DNA from: Setomelanomma holmii
Taxonomy: Eukaryota; Ascomycota; Dothideomycetes; Pleosporales; Phaeosphaeriaceae
DNA length: 64,000 nt
Direction of reading: 5' to 3'
Assembly: GCA_010015745.1 (NCBI GenBank)
Contig: ML978235.1
Span: 91,644-155,643, forward strand
A model generated the notes under the pieces. The model ran no database searches and was not told the DNA's origin. It saw nothing but the letters and a program-made list of their open reading frames with translations. Shown here piece by piece: positions 22,901-34,800 of this stretch. Every line of letters starts with the position of its first letter. Positions within the stretch are counted from its first letter, which is position 1. The translations under genes were made by a program, and so were the position numbers.

Positions 22901-23369
22901 GCACGGTCACGGTCTGACTACACACGCCCTCGACAGCGTCTACGAGCACGACTGCGCCATCGCACAGGCGCGATGCTGTAGAGACCTCGTAGCTGAAGTC
23001 TATGTGTCCCGGCGAGTCTATCAGGTTTATGAGGAACTCCTTCTGCTCGGGTTGCGCATCGGGTGCCGACCGCCGCAGGAGGGAGAAATATAGTGAGATG
23101 GCGGAGGATTCCATGGTGATGCCACGCAATTGCTCGTCGGGCCGCGAGTCGAGATATCTTATCTTGCCGGCGAGCTTGGGGGAGATGATGCCATTTGTGG
23201 CGATAAGGGCGTCTGTGAGCGAGGTTTTGCCATGGTCCTGCCTCAATCAACGGAAGGAGCAACGACGCGCACATTCCCCACTCACCACATGAGCCATGAT
23301 GCAGATGTTGCGCACATTGTCGGCCGCCTGCTGAAGCTGGATCAGCTTCTCTGGCGGGACTACAGGCAT
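19911..23369 (-). CDS. EFL1: EFL1/Ria1, GTPase for 60S ribosome maturation
   Basis: The cytoplasmic EF-2-like GTPase that, with SBDS/Sdo1, removes eIF6/Tif6 from late pre-60S subunits. Four exons on the minus strand: 23369-23286, 23237-22307, 22206-20685 and 20634-19911; they join in frame to about 1086 residues, usual for the family. The G motifs are complete: AHVDHGKTS (P-loop, split by intron 1 between Val and Asp), RGITMESS, DSPGHIDF and NKMDR. The EF-2-like domain II (RIFSGTLNVGDEVYVLGPKF), domain III/IV (GELHLERCLKDLRERF) and C-terminal domain (VLGRVYAVLTRRRG) follow. The family-specific acidic insertion lies between the G domain and domain II. Intron 2 is 100 bases with a purine-rich stretch. 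It is divergent from the PH-domain gene, with 633 bases between the start codons. Confidence 0.97.
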
Positions 23370-24002
23370 CGCGGATGTGTCGCGTTGCGCGCGGCTGTTG
23401 GAGTTTCCGGCAGGCGCGACGGTGGTGCCGCTGTGTAGTATACAGATGCAACCCAGTAAAGTCGTCGTTATCGCGTCTCACCAGCGCTCAAGGGGCATCG
23501 GCGGTGGAGAAAGAAATGAAGGGCGCGTGCCTGCGACAAGTTGTGCTGGTGAAAGCAGGCGAGTGGTTGCGGGAGAAAATATATGAAACCGTCTGACAGG
23601 CACCCCGCTATGGTTGGCTGCGTCACCATGGCTCATTGTGAGCCCTGCACCAAAAAAAAACCGTGGGTCTCGACGTCAATAGCGCTCCCGCAGCGCAGCG
23701 CAGCGGAATCATGGCTAGCCACAACACACGCCAAACGCATTCAGCCCTGCCATGGCGACGTTTGCCCGCCTAATCGAGGCCTCGCTGGCGGTCAGTATTA
23801 TTGGAGTCCTTCCAACATGTCCTCATAGCCCCGCGCCTGCCTCGACGGTGCTGGGTCCATGCATTTCCCCTGTCGCTCCTGCCGCGTCGATCTCCCTTAA
23901 CTCGAACGTAATATATCTCGGTCGCCCATTCTCGCCATTGCGCCCCCAACAACCGCGACAATAATACTCACTGCCTGCGACGATTGAATGTGACACGCGA
24001 CC
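23370..24002. promoter_or_regulatory. Shared upstream region of EFL1 and the two-PH-domain gene
   Basis: 633 bases separate the divergent start codons of EFL1 (minus) and the PH-domain gene (plus), so promoters of both must lie here. It contains a run of overlapping GCAGC units near 23690 and C/T-rich tracts on the plus strand just before 24003, typical of fungal 5' UTRs. No TATA box stands out. Co-regulation is possible but not shown. Confidence 0.55.
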
Positions 24003-25313
24003 ATGGCGACGTCGGCGGAGAGCGCGCAACAAACGCCTTCCACACCAATCGCCATCCGCTCCCCAGGCATGAAGCTGGATACGATGCCCGCCCAGCCTCG
24101 CTTTGACAGCGTCAAGGCGGCGAGCGCGAGTGCGGGCATAATGTCGCCCGTCAACCAGAACGGCTGCTTCGAGTTCGACCGCATAATCAAGGCCGGCCAT
24201 GTCGTCAAGCGCACGCGCAAGACCAGAGTACGCAGTTCCGGGGAGGATCATCTCGTGTACTAACAGTTGCAGTCGTGGAAGCCTATCTACATCGTACTGC
24301 GGCCCAATTGCCTCTCCATGTACAAGGACAAGGACGAGACGAAGCTGCGCCACCAGATCAACCTCTTTGAGATCACCGCCGTCGCCCGTCAGCGAGACTC
24401 GAAGAAGAAAATGGAGCACGTGTTCGGCATCTTCTCGCCCGCCCGCAACTACCACCTGAGCGCATCGAGCGAGAGAGAGGCACAGGAATGGGTGGACCTT
24501 ATACGGACGGAGGCGCGCATAGACGAGGAGGAGGGCGAGTTGACCCTCATGAGCCCCACAGGCAAAAAGACGTTCACAGGCTTCGACAGGGACAAGAGGG
24601 AGGCGATCAGTGCAAACATAGCTTCGAGTTCTTCCGAAGCTGAAGCAAGGCCGTCGAGCTCAGTCGCACCAGAGGCGATGCACAGCGCGCGACGGCCATC
24701 GCAGGCTCTCAACTACTCGGGCAACGAGCGCAACTCGGCTTCCGACTTCGACTTCTCTGACACGGGCGGTCCTATGGCCTCGGCTGCCTCGCTACCACGG
24801 AAGATTTCGTCGCAGAAGCGCAACTTCAGCCAGCAGAGCAATATCGGCACGACACCAGACGACGAGCGCGTCGTCTATCACGGTTGGCTGTATGTGCTAA
24901 AGTCTAAGGGCGGCGTGCGCCAGTGGAAGAAGGTGTGGGTAGTCCTTCGACTAAAGGGTCTCGCCTTCTACAAGACAGACGAGGAATACTCCGCAATCCA
25001 CATCATACCCTTCTCCAGTATCATTGACGCTGTCGACATTGACTCAGTGTCGAAGAGCAAGCAGTACTGCATGCAGGTCATAGCCGAGGAGAAGAATTTC
25101 AGGTTCTGCGCGCCCGACGAGAACTCGCTGGCGAAGTGGCTCGGTGCCTTCAAGAGTCTGCTAATCAAGCGGAAAGAAGCCGAGCAGAAGCGTGCAGTGC
25201 AAGCTGGGCCGAGTACAGCTGTCGCACAGACTCCAGTAAAGGTGATTGCGTCGCCCCAAATACAGCCACCAACACCACAAACGTCCGCGCAGCAGCCGCT
25301 CAGCATCAAATGA
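24003..25313 (+). CDS. Protein with two PH domains (Opy1-like)
   Basis: Two exons (24003-24227 and 24273-25313, phase 0, with CTAAC just before the acceptor) encode about 421 residues. PH domain 1 spans about residues 58-158 (AGHVVKRTRKTR, then SWKPIYIVLRPNCLSMYKD, ending EAQEWVDLIR). A Ser-rich linker follows, then PH domain 2 at about 275-377 (HGWLYVLKSKGGVRQWKKVWVVLR, split HGWLYVLKSK / RQWKKVWVVLR, ending LAKWLGAFKSLL). Two PH domains in a small cytosolic protein is the layout of yeast Opy1, a phosphoinositide-binding protein. Orthology is likely but I have not aligned the sequences. It should act at the plasma membrane through phosphoinositides. Confidence 0.88.
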
Positions 25314-26102
25314 CCTGGACGATCTGACCCTGTACATACACAAGACGTACAGGTCTCTCTTTAATCACGCCCACCGCCGGCAAGTCGACCACGTCTCATT
25401 TCCTTAGCGTCATCTACTTCACGATTGCCATGATTTACGACCTCACCATCCACCCCGATGTGGCACTTGATACTCCGATGGATACTAGCATGTCATCGCT
25501 ACCACCACCTTTACTATATTTTGTCTGTAAGCTAGCTATTCGTGTAGTCGTAGTGTCCTTGTAATGTCGAATGTCAGTTCTGCTTTCTACTCCAGCATCA
25601 TAAGACACGTCCCAACTTTCCTAGCCACAGACTCGTGGTTTGATTTCGAGCACATCTTCCCGCAATGATCCTTCCGAATCTAACAATGTTTCCGAGTCTT
25701 GGCAATCCGCCGCGATATTGCGAGGTCGAGCATTTTGCGACGTTCCTCCAATGACGAGTTTCTCCGACACCACCTTTGTATCACGTTTCGACCGCCAAGA
25801 CACGTTCTTTTCTCTTGAAGTGGTACCGCATGGTAGTTACAAGGTGTCTCTCAGATCCTATGTAGGTAAGGAGGCGCGTGCGGAATCAATCATACTCGAA
25901 ACCCACCTAAGAGAGCGCACAGGATATATGAGGTGTCGAAACAAAGCCAAGCGTCTAGTACGCGAGACGCATGGCTGCAAGTCGCAGCAAAAGCTTGATG
26001 GCAGTCAAAGGCCGACATGGCCTACAAGATGAATGATCAGCCCGGTCATGTTGTCCAAGTAGGACTTCGACCCTTCAGACATACAGGATCCCGCCATCTA
26101 TC
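25314..26102. other. Interval before the pectate lyase gene
   Basis: 790 bases: 3' flank of the PH-domain gene, then the upstream region of the pectate lyase. An open frame of 130 codons on the plus strand (25640-26032) has no recognisable features and I treat it as chance. Confidence 0.4.
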
Positions 26103-27403
26103 ATGAAGTTCGCCGTATCTCTTCTGCTCCTGGCAGCCTCAATTACATCAGCATCTCCAACCAAGGTACTGGTGAAGCAAGCTACTGTTACTGATGCTGC
26201 CAATATTGGATATGCACAGCAGAATGGCGGGTAAGATTGCACATGCATTCAGTCAATAACTTACTCACTTCTCAATAGAACCAAGGGAGGCGCTGGCGGA
26301 CCTACGACAACCGTTTAGCACTCTTCCCCAATTATCTGCCGCTGCCATCGCCACTGGACCCCTCGTCATTGTCGTCCAAGGTTCCATAAGCGGTGCAGCA
26401 AAGGTCCAGGTAGGGTCTGACAAAACCATCGTTGGCATATCTGGCAGCTGTAAGACGTTCCGTCCCAGACCACTCACTTATCTACCCAAACCATCCCTTA
26501 ATGCACGTTGCTGATTTTCCATACCAGCCTTGACAGGAGTCTGCCTCACCATCCTTGGCCAAAAGAACGTCATTGTCAGGAACATGAAGATCGCAAAAGT
26601 CCTCGCCGCATATGGTGACGCCGTCACTATCCAGCTCTCCACCAACATTTGGGTGGATCACTGCGATCTCTCTGGCGAAGAGACCGCGGGCAAGGTCAGT
26701 CTCATACCAAACTACAATGCCCCTAGTGGTCACTGATCGGCCTTTTAGGACACATACGATGGTTTAGTCGACCTCTCTCACGCCGCCCACTTCGTGACAA
26801 TCTCACACACCTACTTCCACAACCATGTACACCCCTCCCCTGAACTCCTTCCACATTCCCAATCGCTCTCACACACATCTAACCCTATCGCAGTCCAAAG
26901 GCACCCTCGTCGGCCACTCCGACAGCAACGCCACCGAAGACACCTGCCACCTATGCGTGACATACGCCAACAACCACTTCTACAAAGTCGCCTCGCGCGG
27001 CCCACTGCTGCGCTTCGGAACAGCGCACATTTTCAACAACTACTACGACGAGCAGGACACGGGTGTGAATGTGCGCATGAATAGCCAGGCGTTAGTGCGA
27101 AGCACGGTGTTTGAGAACAGTGGGAAGAAACTGGTATATAGTGAGAATAGTGATGAGATTGGGTAGGTCTGCCAAGCGGGAGCGAGGTGCTGCATGGGAA
27201 GATGAGTGCTGGGATGAAGTGAGCTGACAAGGATGAATAGATGCGCGGTCGTCATTGGCACGAATTTCGCTGGTCAGAGCGCCAACACTGCGCAGACGGG
27301 CAGGTTGAATGCAAGCAGCTTTACGTATCCGTATACGCTGTTAGGGACCGCGAATGTTAAGGCTAGTGTGACGAAGGAGGCGGGGCAGACGTTGGGGTTT
27401 TAG
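26103..27403 (+). CDS. Secreted pectate lyase, polysaccharide lyase family 1
   Basis: Cleaves alpha-1,4-polygalacturonate by beta-elimination; extracellular. A signal peptide is clear (MKFAVSLLLLAASITSAS). Exons that keep one frame are 26103-26230, 26319-26449, 26528-26694, 26749-26826, 26894-27162 and 27241-27403, giving about 311 residues. PL1 marks are NIWVDHCDLS, DTYDGLVDLSHAAHFVTIS, GTLVGHSDSN and SRGPLLRFG with the likely catalytic Arg208. Oddity: the family's conserved TKGGAGGPTTTV block is present just after the usual acceptor at 26277-26278, but is followed by a one-base insertion creating TAG (26316-26318). That TTTAG itself works as an acceptor, so a longer 88-base intron 1 removes the block and restores the frame. 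The product would lack about 12 conserved residues, or the gene is newly broken. Confidence 0.85.
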
Positions 27404-27678
27404 GTCAGGATCAGCGGCAACGACGTTGAGGTAAGGCGGCGAGCTGGTTCGTGTATATACTGTTGTTCGTATGTTAATTAGACTATTAACCATGTTACCA
27501 TGTGCAGTGCTGCTAGACTTTAATCGCGCCAAGGTAACGCTAAGCTAAACGTGCATACCTAGCTTGTGGTACCACATTTCCTTCCTTTGCCATTTATAAC
27601 CAATCCACGGATCTAACATATCAAGAGAGATTCCAGTCTTCGAAATTTATTCCGGCACAACCACGTAGAACATCCACC
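27404..27678. other. Short interval before the ankyrin/MYND gene
   Basis: 275 bases of 3' flank of the pectate lyase and promoter of the next plus-strand gene. Nothing specific recognised. Confidence 0.35.
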
Positions 27679-28632
27679 ATGTCTGCAGACTTCATGAGAA
27701 TGCTCGAAAACATGACCCCACGGTCCAACCGGTGAGAGGGCCGCACCACTTTCCCAACACCGCTGATACTATGCCCGTACTTCAGCACCCTAGAAGACCT
27801 CCAGAATTCCAATGATCAGCTGTCTGGTATGGATGGCATGGAATTGCGAGGTTGGGCAAGCCAAGTCTCGATGATCCCATCACGCGACCTCACAGACCCT
27901 TTGGGCACAGCACTCAACACAACACTTCAATCCGGCTCCCTCGAGCCACTCGAAGCGCATATTGACTCCAGATGTGAAGAGCTGGGCAGCCTCGAATCTG
28001 TAGTCAACGAGCTCTACCCTCAGCGCTGGGGCCCCACAGACATCCCCATTTACAACATCATCCTTCCCTACTTCGTCTCCACACCAGGAAATAAAGCCCA
28101 CCTACTATCTGTAACAAGCTATCTCGCCCACACCATTAAGATCCCCGTCACTGGCACCGACACCACAGGCGCAACCGCACTCTACTGGAGCATATCATGC
28201 AAACCGTACGCCGAGCCAGATTTCGCGCAAATCCTCTTCGACGCTGGCGGGTCCGTGAACCAGCGCAATCGCTTTGGCGGCACTGCGGCTTCTGAAATTT
28301 CACAAGTCGATCTCTCCGCAGACACGACGCGGAATGTGGAGATGCTCAAGTGGTATGTTGAGCATGGCGGGGACGTTGATGGTAAGGACAACGATGGGAT
28401 GAATGTGCGCATGCTGGTGGAGATGATGAGAAAACGGGTGCCGGGTATGGCTGAGGTTTTGGCAGAAGGGAGGGCGGTGAGAAAGGAGGGGGATTGTGCG
28501 AATTGTGGGCGGAGCTCGGGTGGTGGGAAGGCGTATGCGGCGTGTGCGAGGTGTAAGAAGGTGAGGTATTGTTGTCAGGAGTGTCAGAGGGTGGATTGGA
28601 AGGGGCATAAGAAGGTTTGTAAGGGGAGCTAG
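27679..28632 (+). CDS. Ankyrin-repeat protein with C-terminal MYND zinc finger
   Basis: Two exons (27679-27731 and 27786-28632) encode about 299 residues. The middle holds degenerate ankyrin-like repeats (TGATALYWSISCKPYAEPD..ILFDAGGSVNQRN and MLKWYVEHGGDVDGKDNDGMN). The last 45 residues form a complete MYND zinc finger, with Cys pairs in CANC, CARC, CCQEC and the closing HKKVC (residues about 255-296). MYND fingers bind proline-rich partners, so a protein-protein adaptor role is inferred. No membrane segment or signal peptide. The short first exon supplies the start MSADFMRML. Confidence 0.88.
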
Positions 28633-28887
28633 TCAGAAGATTTCAGAGTACAGCGAGGTGGCAACCTCAACAGTGTAGCATCACATCATTAAAGCCACGC
28701 ACAGCCACAGAGCATCCATATAGCAATGCCGCAGAGATAGCCACTACCATTCTCTTACTAAAAACTGGATAGGGCAGGTAAAGTCGAGTGTAGATGTATT
28801 TCTTACTCATGATCATGACTACACGTTGGCCAAGCGAGCATCTCTTTTCATGAGCTAGCACCTCCTCCCTTCACCGGACAGCAGTTC

Positions 28888-31042
28888 ATGTCTTCAATGC
28901 CAGTATCCTCTCCACCGCCCTCTCCGCAACACTAACAATCGCACCCGATGGGTTGCGCGTCGTCATACCCGGAAGATCGATGCGTCGACAACAAACAGGT
29001 TGTCTGTTCCATACACCTTCGTATCAAGATCAAGTACAGCTTTCCAGCCTGCGCGCCCATCATCTGCGCCAATTTTGCACGAGCCGGTCCAGTGGTTTGA
29101 GCCGCGTGAGCCTGGCGTTGCTGGGATCTAGTGGCAATATCAGCGATTTGCTCTTACCACGAAAGGAAGTGATGCATATGTGCTCACCGAATTCACGAAT
29201 GCAGTTGTGGTCTGATTAGCACTTGGAGCGATCCAAGTTAGGTTCTGGATCTGGCTTAGTACGCCACGAATGTACTCGATGCCTTGTACAACAGCTTCCT
29301 TTTCATGTTGGTCGCGCAGGTATGGCGCGATGGAAATGCGTGTGGTAAGAGCGGGTGTGATGGCCATGCGGCTGCGTGAAGTTGTTCCTATACCGAGGTA
29401 CTGGGTGATTGATATACTTGCTGTCAGTGTGTCAATATGATGCCCAAGGTACGCCAGGTGGGCAATACGTACTTTTCGTTCGGCCTTCGACGCGGACTTG
29501 CCATTACATGTGTCGAACTACGCCATCCGATCCCAGAATCTGCTGCCAGAACATGGGGCCGAGGTTGGGTGCGACCTGGGCGAGGATGTCCGTCCTGTTT
29601 GCTTTGGATGCCGTCAGCAGTGACATGGTCGGTTTATGGAGTTCATTTTACCCAAATATGCTTCTGTATCCTTGGCGATTGGCTTGTCTCAAGCTCCGTA
29701 AAAGTCGTAGAACACGATGTCTTGGTGTGCGATCTGAATATCTGTCTATTCAATATTAGGTTGATGCCGAGAAACTATAGATGGCATTTGCTTACATCAA
29801 CATGATCATTGACGTTATACCCAACAGGCAAGTTGATCCATTGATTTGATGATATCATGGTAGGACCATCTGTGGCAGAGTTGTTCACGATCTTCAATTG
29901 ATCTGCCGGACCAATACCGCCTGTATAATTCAGTTATATCCTCGATCTACTCGATCAGAGACTCGCTTCGCATCAGCAACTTTGCTGATCCAAACGTCCC
30001 AGCTGAGACAATGACACGACCAGTGCCTGGCGTCACATTGATGCGACTGGCGTATCCAGGGCCTGCGCTTCCACCCTTAGAACATTCGAGCTCCACACCA
30101 GTGACATGCCCACCGGTCCGATTAAGTCTTCTGGCATTCCTATTCGTCCATAGGTGGAAGTTCTTGCGCTTAGCGGCAGTGACAAGATAAGTTGCCAGCG
30201 GACCGTGACGTTCCGCGTGCTCGAGGATGAAAGTGCTGTGTCCATAGGTGTGGTTCTTCTGGTCTGGGTGATCATTGGGCACTATTTACCTGAAGCCAGC
30301 TACTTCCAGCCCCTTCTAGACTGTATCGAAGCCTTGTTGAAGGTACAGCTTCCCATCTTGAGATGGTATGGACGTCTACGTTACGCGTTAGTATGCTATG
30401 AAACTTTCCACTGCAACGGGTTACTCCCGGAAGTCTCTCCCAGACTCGTTCGACGTGCTTTTGCATGTCGCTGCTTGTCCATCCAGCGGGGAAGTTGACG
30501 TCCCAGTCGAGGCGATGAGGCTTCCACCAAAGCACGAAATTGACGGCAACGCCACCACCCAGTTCCCTGTTACCTCTACATAAGCATGCCATGGACCCAA
30601 TGTCGAAGGGCTCTCAGTCTCAGACTTACCATTCTGTCATCACATTAAGATCATCGCAAGCGACACTAGCGGGATCAGCCCAAATCTGATTGAAGAGGCC
30701 TGGCACCTCGAAGCGTGTGAGATTGGTGCCTTCGAGCCACTTGGGCTTCATTATGCCGTTCCATCGTCCACCGTAGGCGCGATAGTGTCAGCATCGATGG
30801 TTCCCAATTACAACACGATATACTTGCCTTGAAGGCGGTTCTTTTTCGATCAGTAAGGCTGAATGCCCTGCCTCACTCAGGCGATCCGCGACAGGAATGT
30901 CACCAGCGCCGGAACCAATGATAAAGTAGTCGTATGTGACATTAAAGGTAAATGCAGTGTAATTCTGGTTAGCAGAAGTCTGGGCATATGCGGCACGAGA
31001 AACAAGAGTTGCGGTAGCGATAGAAATTGAGAGACCATTCAT
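28888..31042 (-). pseudogene. Secreted GMC (AA3) flavin oxidoreductase, degraded
   Basis: A decayed glucose-methanol-choline oxidoreductase (aryl-alcohol oxidase/cellobiose-dehydrogenase-like group). The N terminus keeps a signal peptide (MNGLSISIATATLVSRAAYAQ) and the FAD-binding region YDYFIIGSGAGDIPVADRLSEAG, where the motif's second Gly-Gly is now Gly-Asp. Later blocks are ELGGGVAVNFVLWWKPHRLDWD, GHSTFILEHAERHGPLATYL, TPGTGRVIVSAGTFGSAKLL and the C-terminal HWTGSCKIGADD with its His. Lesions include in-frame stops in the GFDTV-KGLE and FR-IVPN segments near 30290-30340, and a one-base deletion in the final DASIFPG block near 28975. The natural stop is at 28888-28890. No splice scheme I tried rescues all of these. 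Confidence 0.85.
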
Positions 31043-31888
31043 TGTTGTCGCTGTGGGTCAATCCGAAGATATCACGGAGTCCACAATCGACCTGCTGAGC
31101 GCTTTATGGATGAAACTCATGGCCAGGATACACTTCGAAGTTTATGCAAACCGGATTCCAAGTCCCGACTCTTGTGGGGTCGATGCAAATCTCGATGCAC
31201 AAATGCCGATACGGTCGCGTGTTAGACATTTTACATTGCTTGAGAACAAAGCCGCCACCATTTACAGGACTTGCCAGGGTTCCATGTGAGACGGCTTCGC
31301 GTGTTTAGGCAACACTTTCGCAATCTATAAGACATGCGCTGGAAACTCTTCTCGGGCGAGCTAATGTGATTGTAGGCGGGGCGTGGTTGGAGAGGTGGAA
31401 ATGCCGACCAATGCTGTCAAGAACTTGATAGTTGGGGGGATCGCAATGTCCAGCCTAAGATGTGCGGAGAGCATCTCCGAGTACAGTCTACGTATCTGAT
31501 TCTCAATGTCGATGCATTTCGTGGCGTGATGCAAGGAGCAATGAAGAGTGGCAAAGGATGACAACGACGAGCACGATCTTGGCGCACCTAGCTTGTTTTG
31601 ACCTTCGCGCTAGCCCCATGTTCTCCACGAGTCCCGTGGGGATGGTTTCGTTGTCGAACAAGAGCAACATAGGTTTGTCGATCGTACACAGAACGTCTGT
31701 GTGTGCATACGTGTGGCTGGCTGTTGCTTCATGCACCAATGGCGCAGTTGATTTGAGCGGGGGCTGAAGATGACGCTAGCGATCGACGAAGCTCGGTCCT
31801 CACGCCTGAGGCCACCCATCGAACTCATCTCATTTCCATCGAGCACAAACCCCTGTCATCGCGACTGCCTCGCCACGCGACATCCTGA
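31043..31888. other. Divergent upstream region of the GMC pseudogene and the CorA-like gene
   Basis: 846 bases between two divergent start codons. Open frames inside are short and carry no motif. It should contain the promoter of the large gene starting at 31889. Confidence 0.45.
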
Positions 31889-34800
31889 ATGGACACTCGC
31901 AACAGGATCGGTACGCCGGATGTCGACCAAGATGCGAGTGTCGGCGCAAGCGCATCCCTCGACGCGTCTCGCCAACACATCGTGAACATGGATGCTCCCA
32001 CAACTCGAATGACCCATGACCGACGAAGGGACGAAGCCAACATCCCCGAGACAATAACATTCAAGGACCATGCCGATGAGTCCTACATTTGGCCGTTCGA
32101 CCAATGTCGAACATTTGAGGTGCGCTATAGATCTTGTATGTGGATGGCTCCACATGTTCAATCGTCAGCTAACTTGACGCAGATGGCCAAGATGCTGATT
32201 GAGGAGATCTACAGATCCAAATACGATGATTATGCTGTTCAAATCAGAACAGAGGAGTACGACATCCAGACAGTTGATGGTGCAACGATTTTGCCTTCCG
32301 TATGGAGCGCCATAGTGCGACCGTCAATGACGATCAGGATGGTGTTGCGGTTCAGCAACATGCGGTTTGACAGGCGAAGGGCAAGCTGCTTTGGCGATGC
32401 CGATATGGATGAAGGAGTCTTACGTCCCTATGATGGTCGCGGGAATGGTGAGTCAGACGGATACCTGTCGGACGAGCCTCGCAACGAGAATGTTGACAGG
32501 GTGCATGAATACAAGACAGAAAGCACGCTGAGCGGGAATGACAACAGCAGCGACAATTCCCAAACAGAAAGCGTAGGTAATGCCGACGACAAGATGCCAG
32601 ATCCAGGTCGAGTGGTTGTACCACCAATTGATGCTGATGGCAACAAGCTATCGTTCGCAATTGATACTACATGGAAGAGGCAGCCAGTTAAGCCTACAGG
32701 AGGATCAACAATCAAGGATGGAGTAGTCTCAACTCCCGATGTGCGGGATGGTGGCCGCAAAGGAGAAGTCGACATTCGACGAATTACCAAAGCCTTGACA
32801 GTGGACCTCGACGGCAAGACCGCGGTTCATATACACGACTTGCCGGGACCAACGAATAAACTTGTTCATGACAGCATGACAATGGCTTGGTACCATTTGA
32901 CAGCTACACAGCTGGACTTCTCACATTTCACGAAAACTTGCCGCGACATTGTGGATTTGCCCGAACGAATGCAAACACTCGTTCAAGAGCTGTCTATAAA
33001 GATCGACCGGCATAAGAAGAGATCTTACGCGGAGGGATACTTCATCGAACCTGGCACAGTCCTGCGAGCCGACGAAAAATGCCAACCGGATCCACAATCT
33101 GTCATCTTTAGTTGTATACCATACTTTGATCTTCAAACTATGGCCAGCAAATCTGGAAAGACACTAAAACCTCGACTTTCTCCACCACGGACCCTTTTGC
33201 AGTCGCTATATCCGGATGAATCCGTGCGGGAACGCGATTCTGAGCAGGCATACAAGAAGTTCGGGACCTCAAAATCAAACAAGATCGTCTATGTCCCGAG
33301 TATATGGATGATGAACATTGGTTGGAACATCGTCGTCACCTGTGGTCACAAGACCTTGGATGAAGAAATGGTCAATTCGCTAAAAGTCGTACACGAGGAT
33401 CTGAAACAACTTCGATCAACAGATATCACTGCGAATACGTTGACGAATATCAGGCTGACTGATTGGATCGGTCGAGTACACCTCTACCCGCTAGGGATGT
33501 GTCGGTCATACTTTCAGCTTGAGCAAAGACTGAAGGGTCTAAGACGGGTCTCGCACGATGAGCGGAACTCCAAATTGTTACAGGTTGCGTGGGTAAATTC
33601 AGGAACAGTGCAGCTCATCAAGCCCGGTGACTGGTCTAGCCTCGTCCGCCGAACTGACCTCATCTTCCTCGACATCAAGGCGCTAAACACCGAAGATGTG
33701 CTCAAGTTACAGCCTTTGGCCAAGACCGAGTCTATGTCACCATTGCCCTCTATCGCCTCTGCTGACTCGTTCCCACCATTCTTCCATTGGCCAATGGGTA
33801 GTGGCGCAGAGACTAGCAGCCCGAAAGCAAAGCTGGCAAGCCCTGCTATCTCACAGCTCGACCACATTGCGAAGCGACTGGATTTTGTCGAAAAGAGCAT
33901 GATGAATGAGAGGCTCGATATCGATGACACGACCACAGAAGTAGACAGGGCTTTTGCATCGTCGGCTTTCTACGAAGGACTTTCTCAAGCACAACATTCC
34001 CAAATTATGTCTCAATTTCAATCGCTGGAACCTGTTCCTGCGCAATACGACAGGTCAACGCAGCACGAAAAGGTCATCGGATCTCAATGCGACGACATGG
34101 GCCTCAAGGCGGCTAGCTTCTGCAAGATCGTATATACCACTACATGCCTTTTCGTGGAAGATGTGGATAGCAGCGCAATACTGCGCAAACTTTGGGGCGC
34201 TTTCGCAAGCATTCACCACATCATCGCAGATATGCAAAGGCGTGGCATTGTCCTATACGGTACACCAAAGGTGAGTTCTGTGCTGGGTCATCGGGAAAAA
34301 GACATGCGATCCAGTGCTGGATGGTACGTCCGTACTGGCAAAAACGCGATTGCTCCCCGATCGGAAGCCAATGAGAAGCTTCAACGCTCCATCAAGCGGT
34401 GTGGGCGGTGTCGAAGCATCCGACCGTTCAACTCATCTCAAGCTGCCATCGATCATTTGCAACAGCATTTGCGGTCTATCGCTGAACCTGAAACCGTTGG
34501 GGAAGATCTTGGCGGCGCAGTCTCTCAACCGAACTCTACTAATACCCTGGGCTATAATTTTGAGGATTGGGTCATTGAAGAACAGCAGCTGAGGCGAGAA
34601 GGTGGGAACGATGACTTGCTCAAGATACTTACACAAGCTTGCAGCGAAAGTTATGCCCTGCTACTGCAAGCAAAAGATCTTGCAGATGGTGTCAAGGACG
34701 AGCAAGGAAAATTGCTTGAGCTCTATACGTTCCCGCGCCAGCTCATCGACTCCTTTCGCCAGCTCGTCGTCTACTACCTTGCAGTCGAGCGCGCCTTGCA

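Noticed and set aside
23823..24455. 210-codon minus-strand frame
   Set aside because: Lies antisense to the start of the PH-domain gene and its promoter; no independent support.
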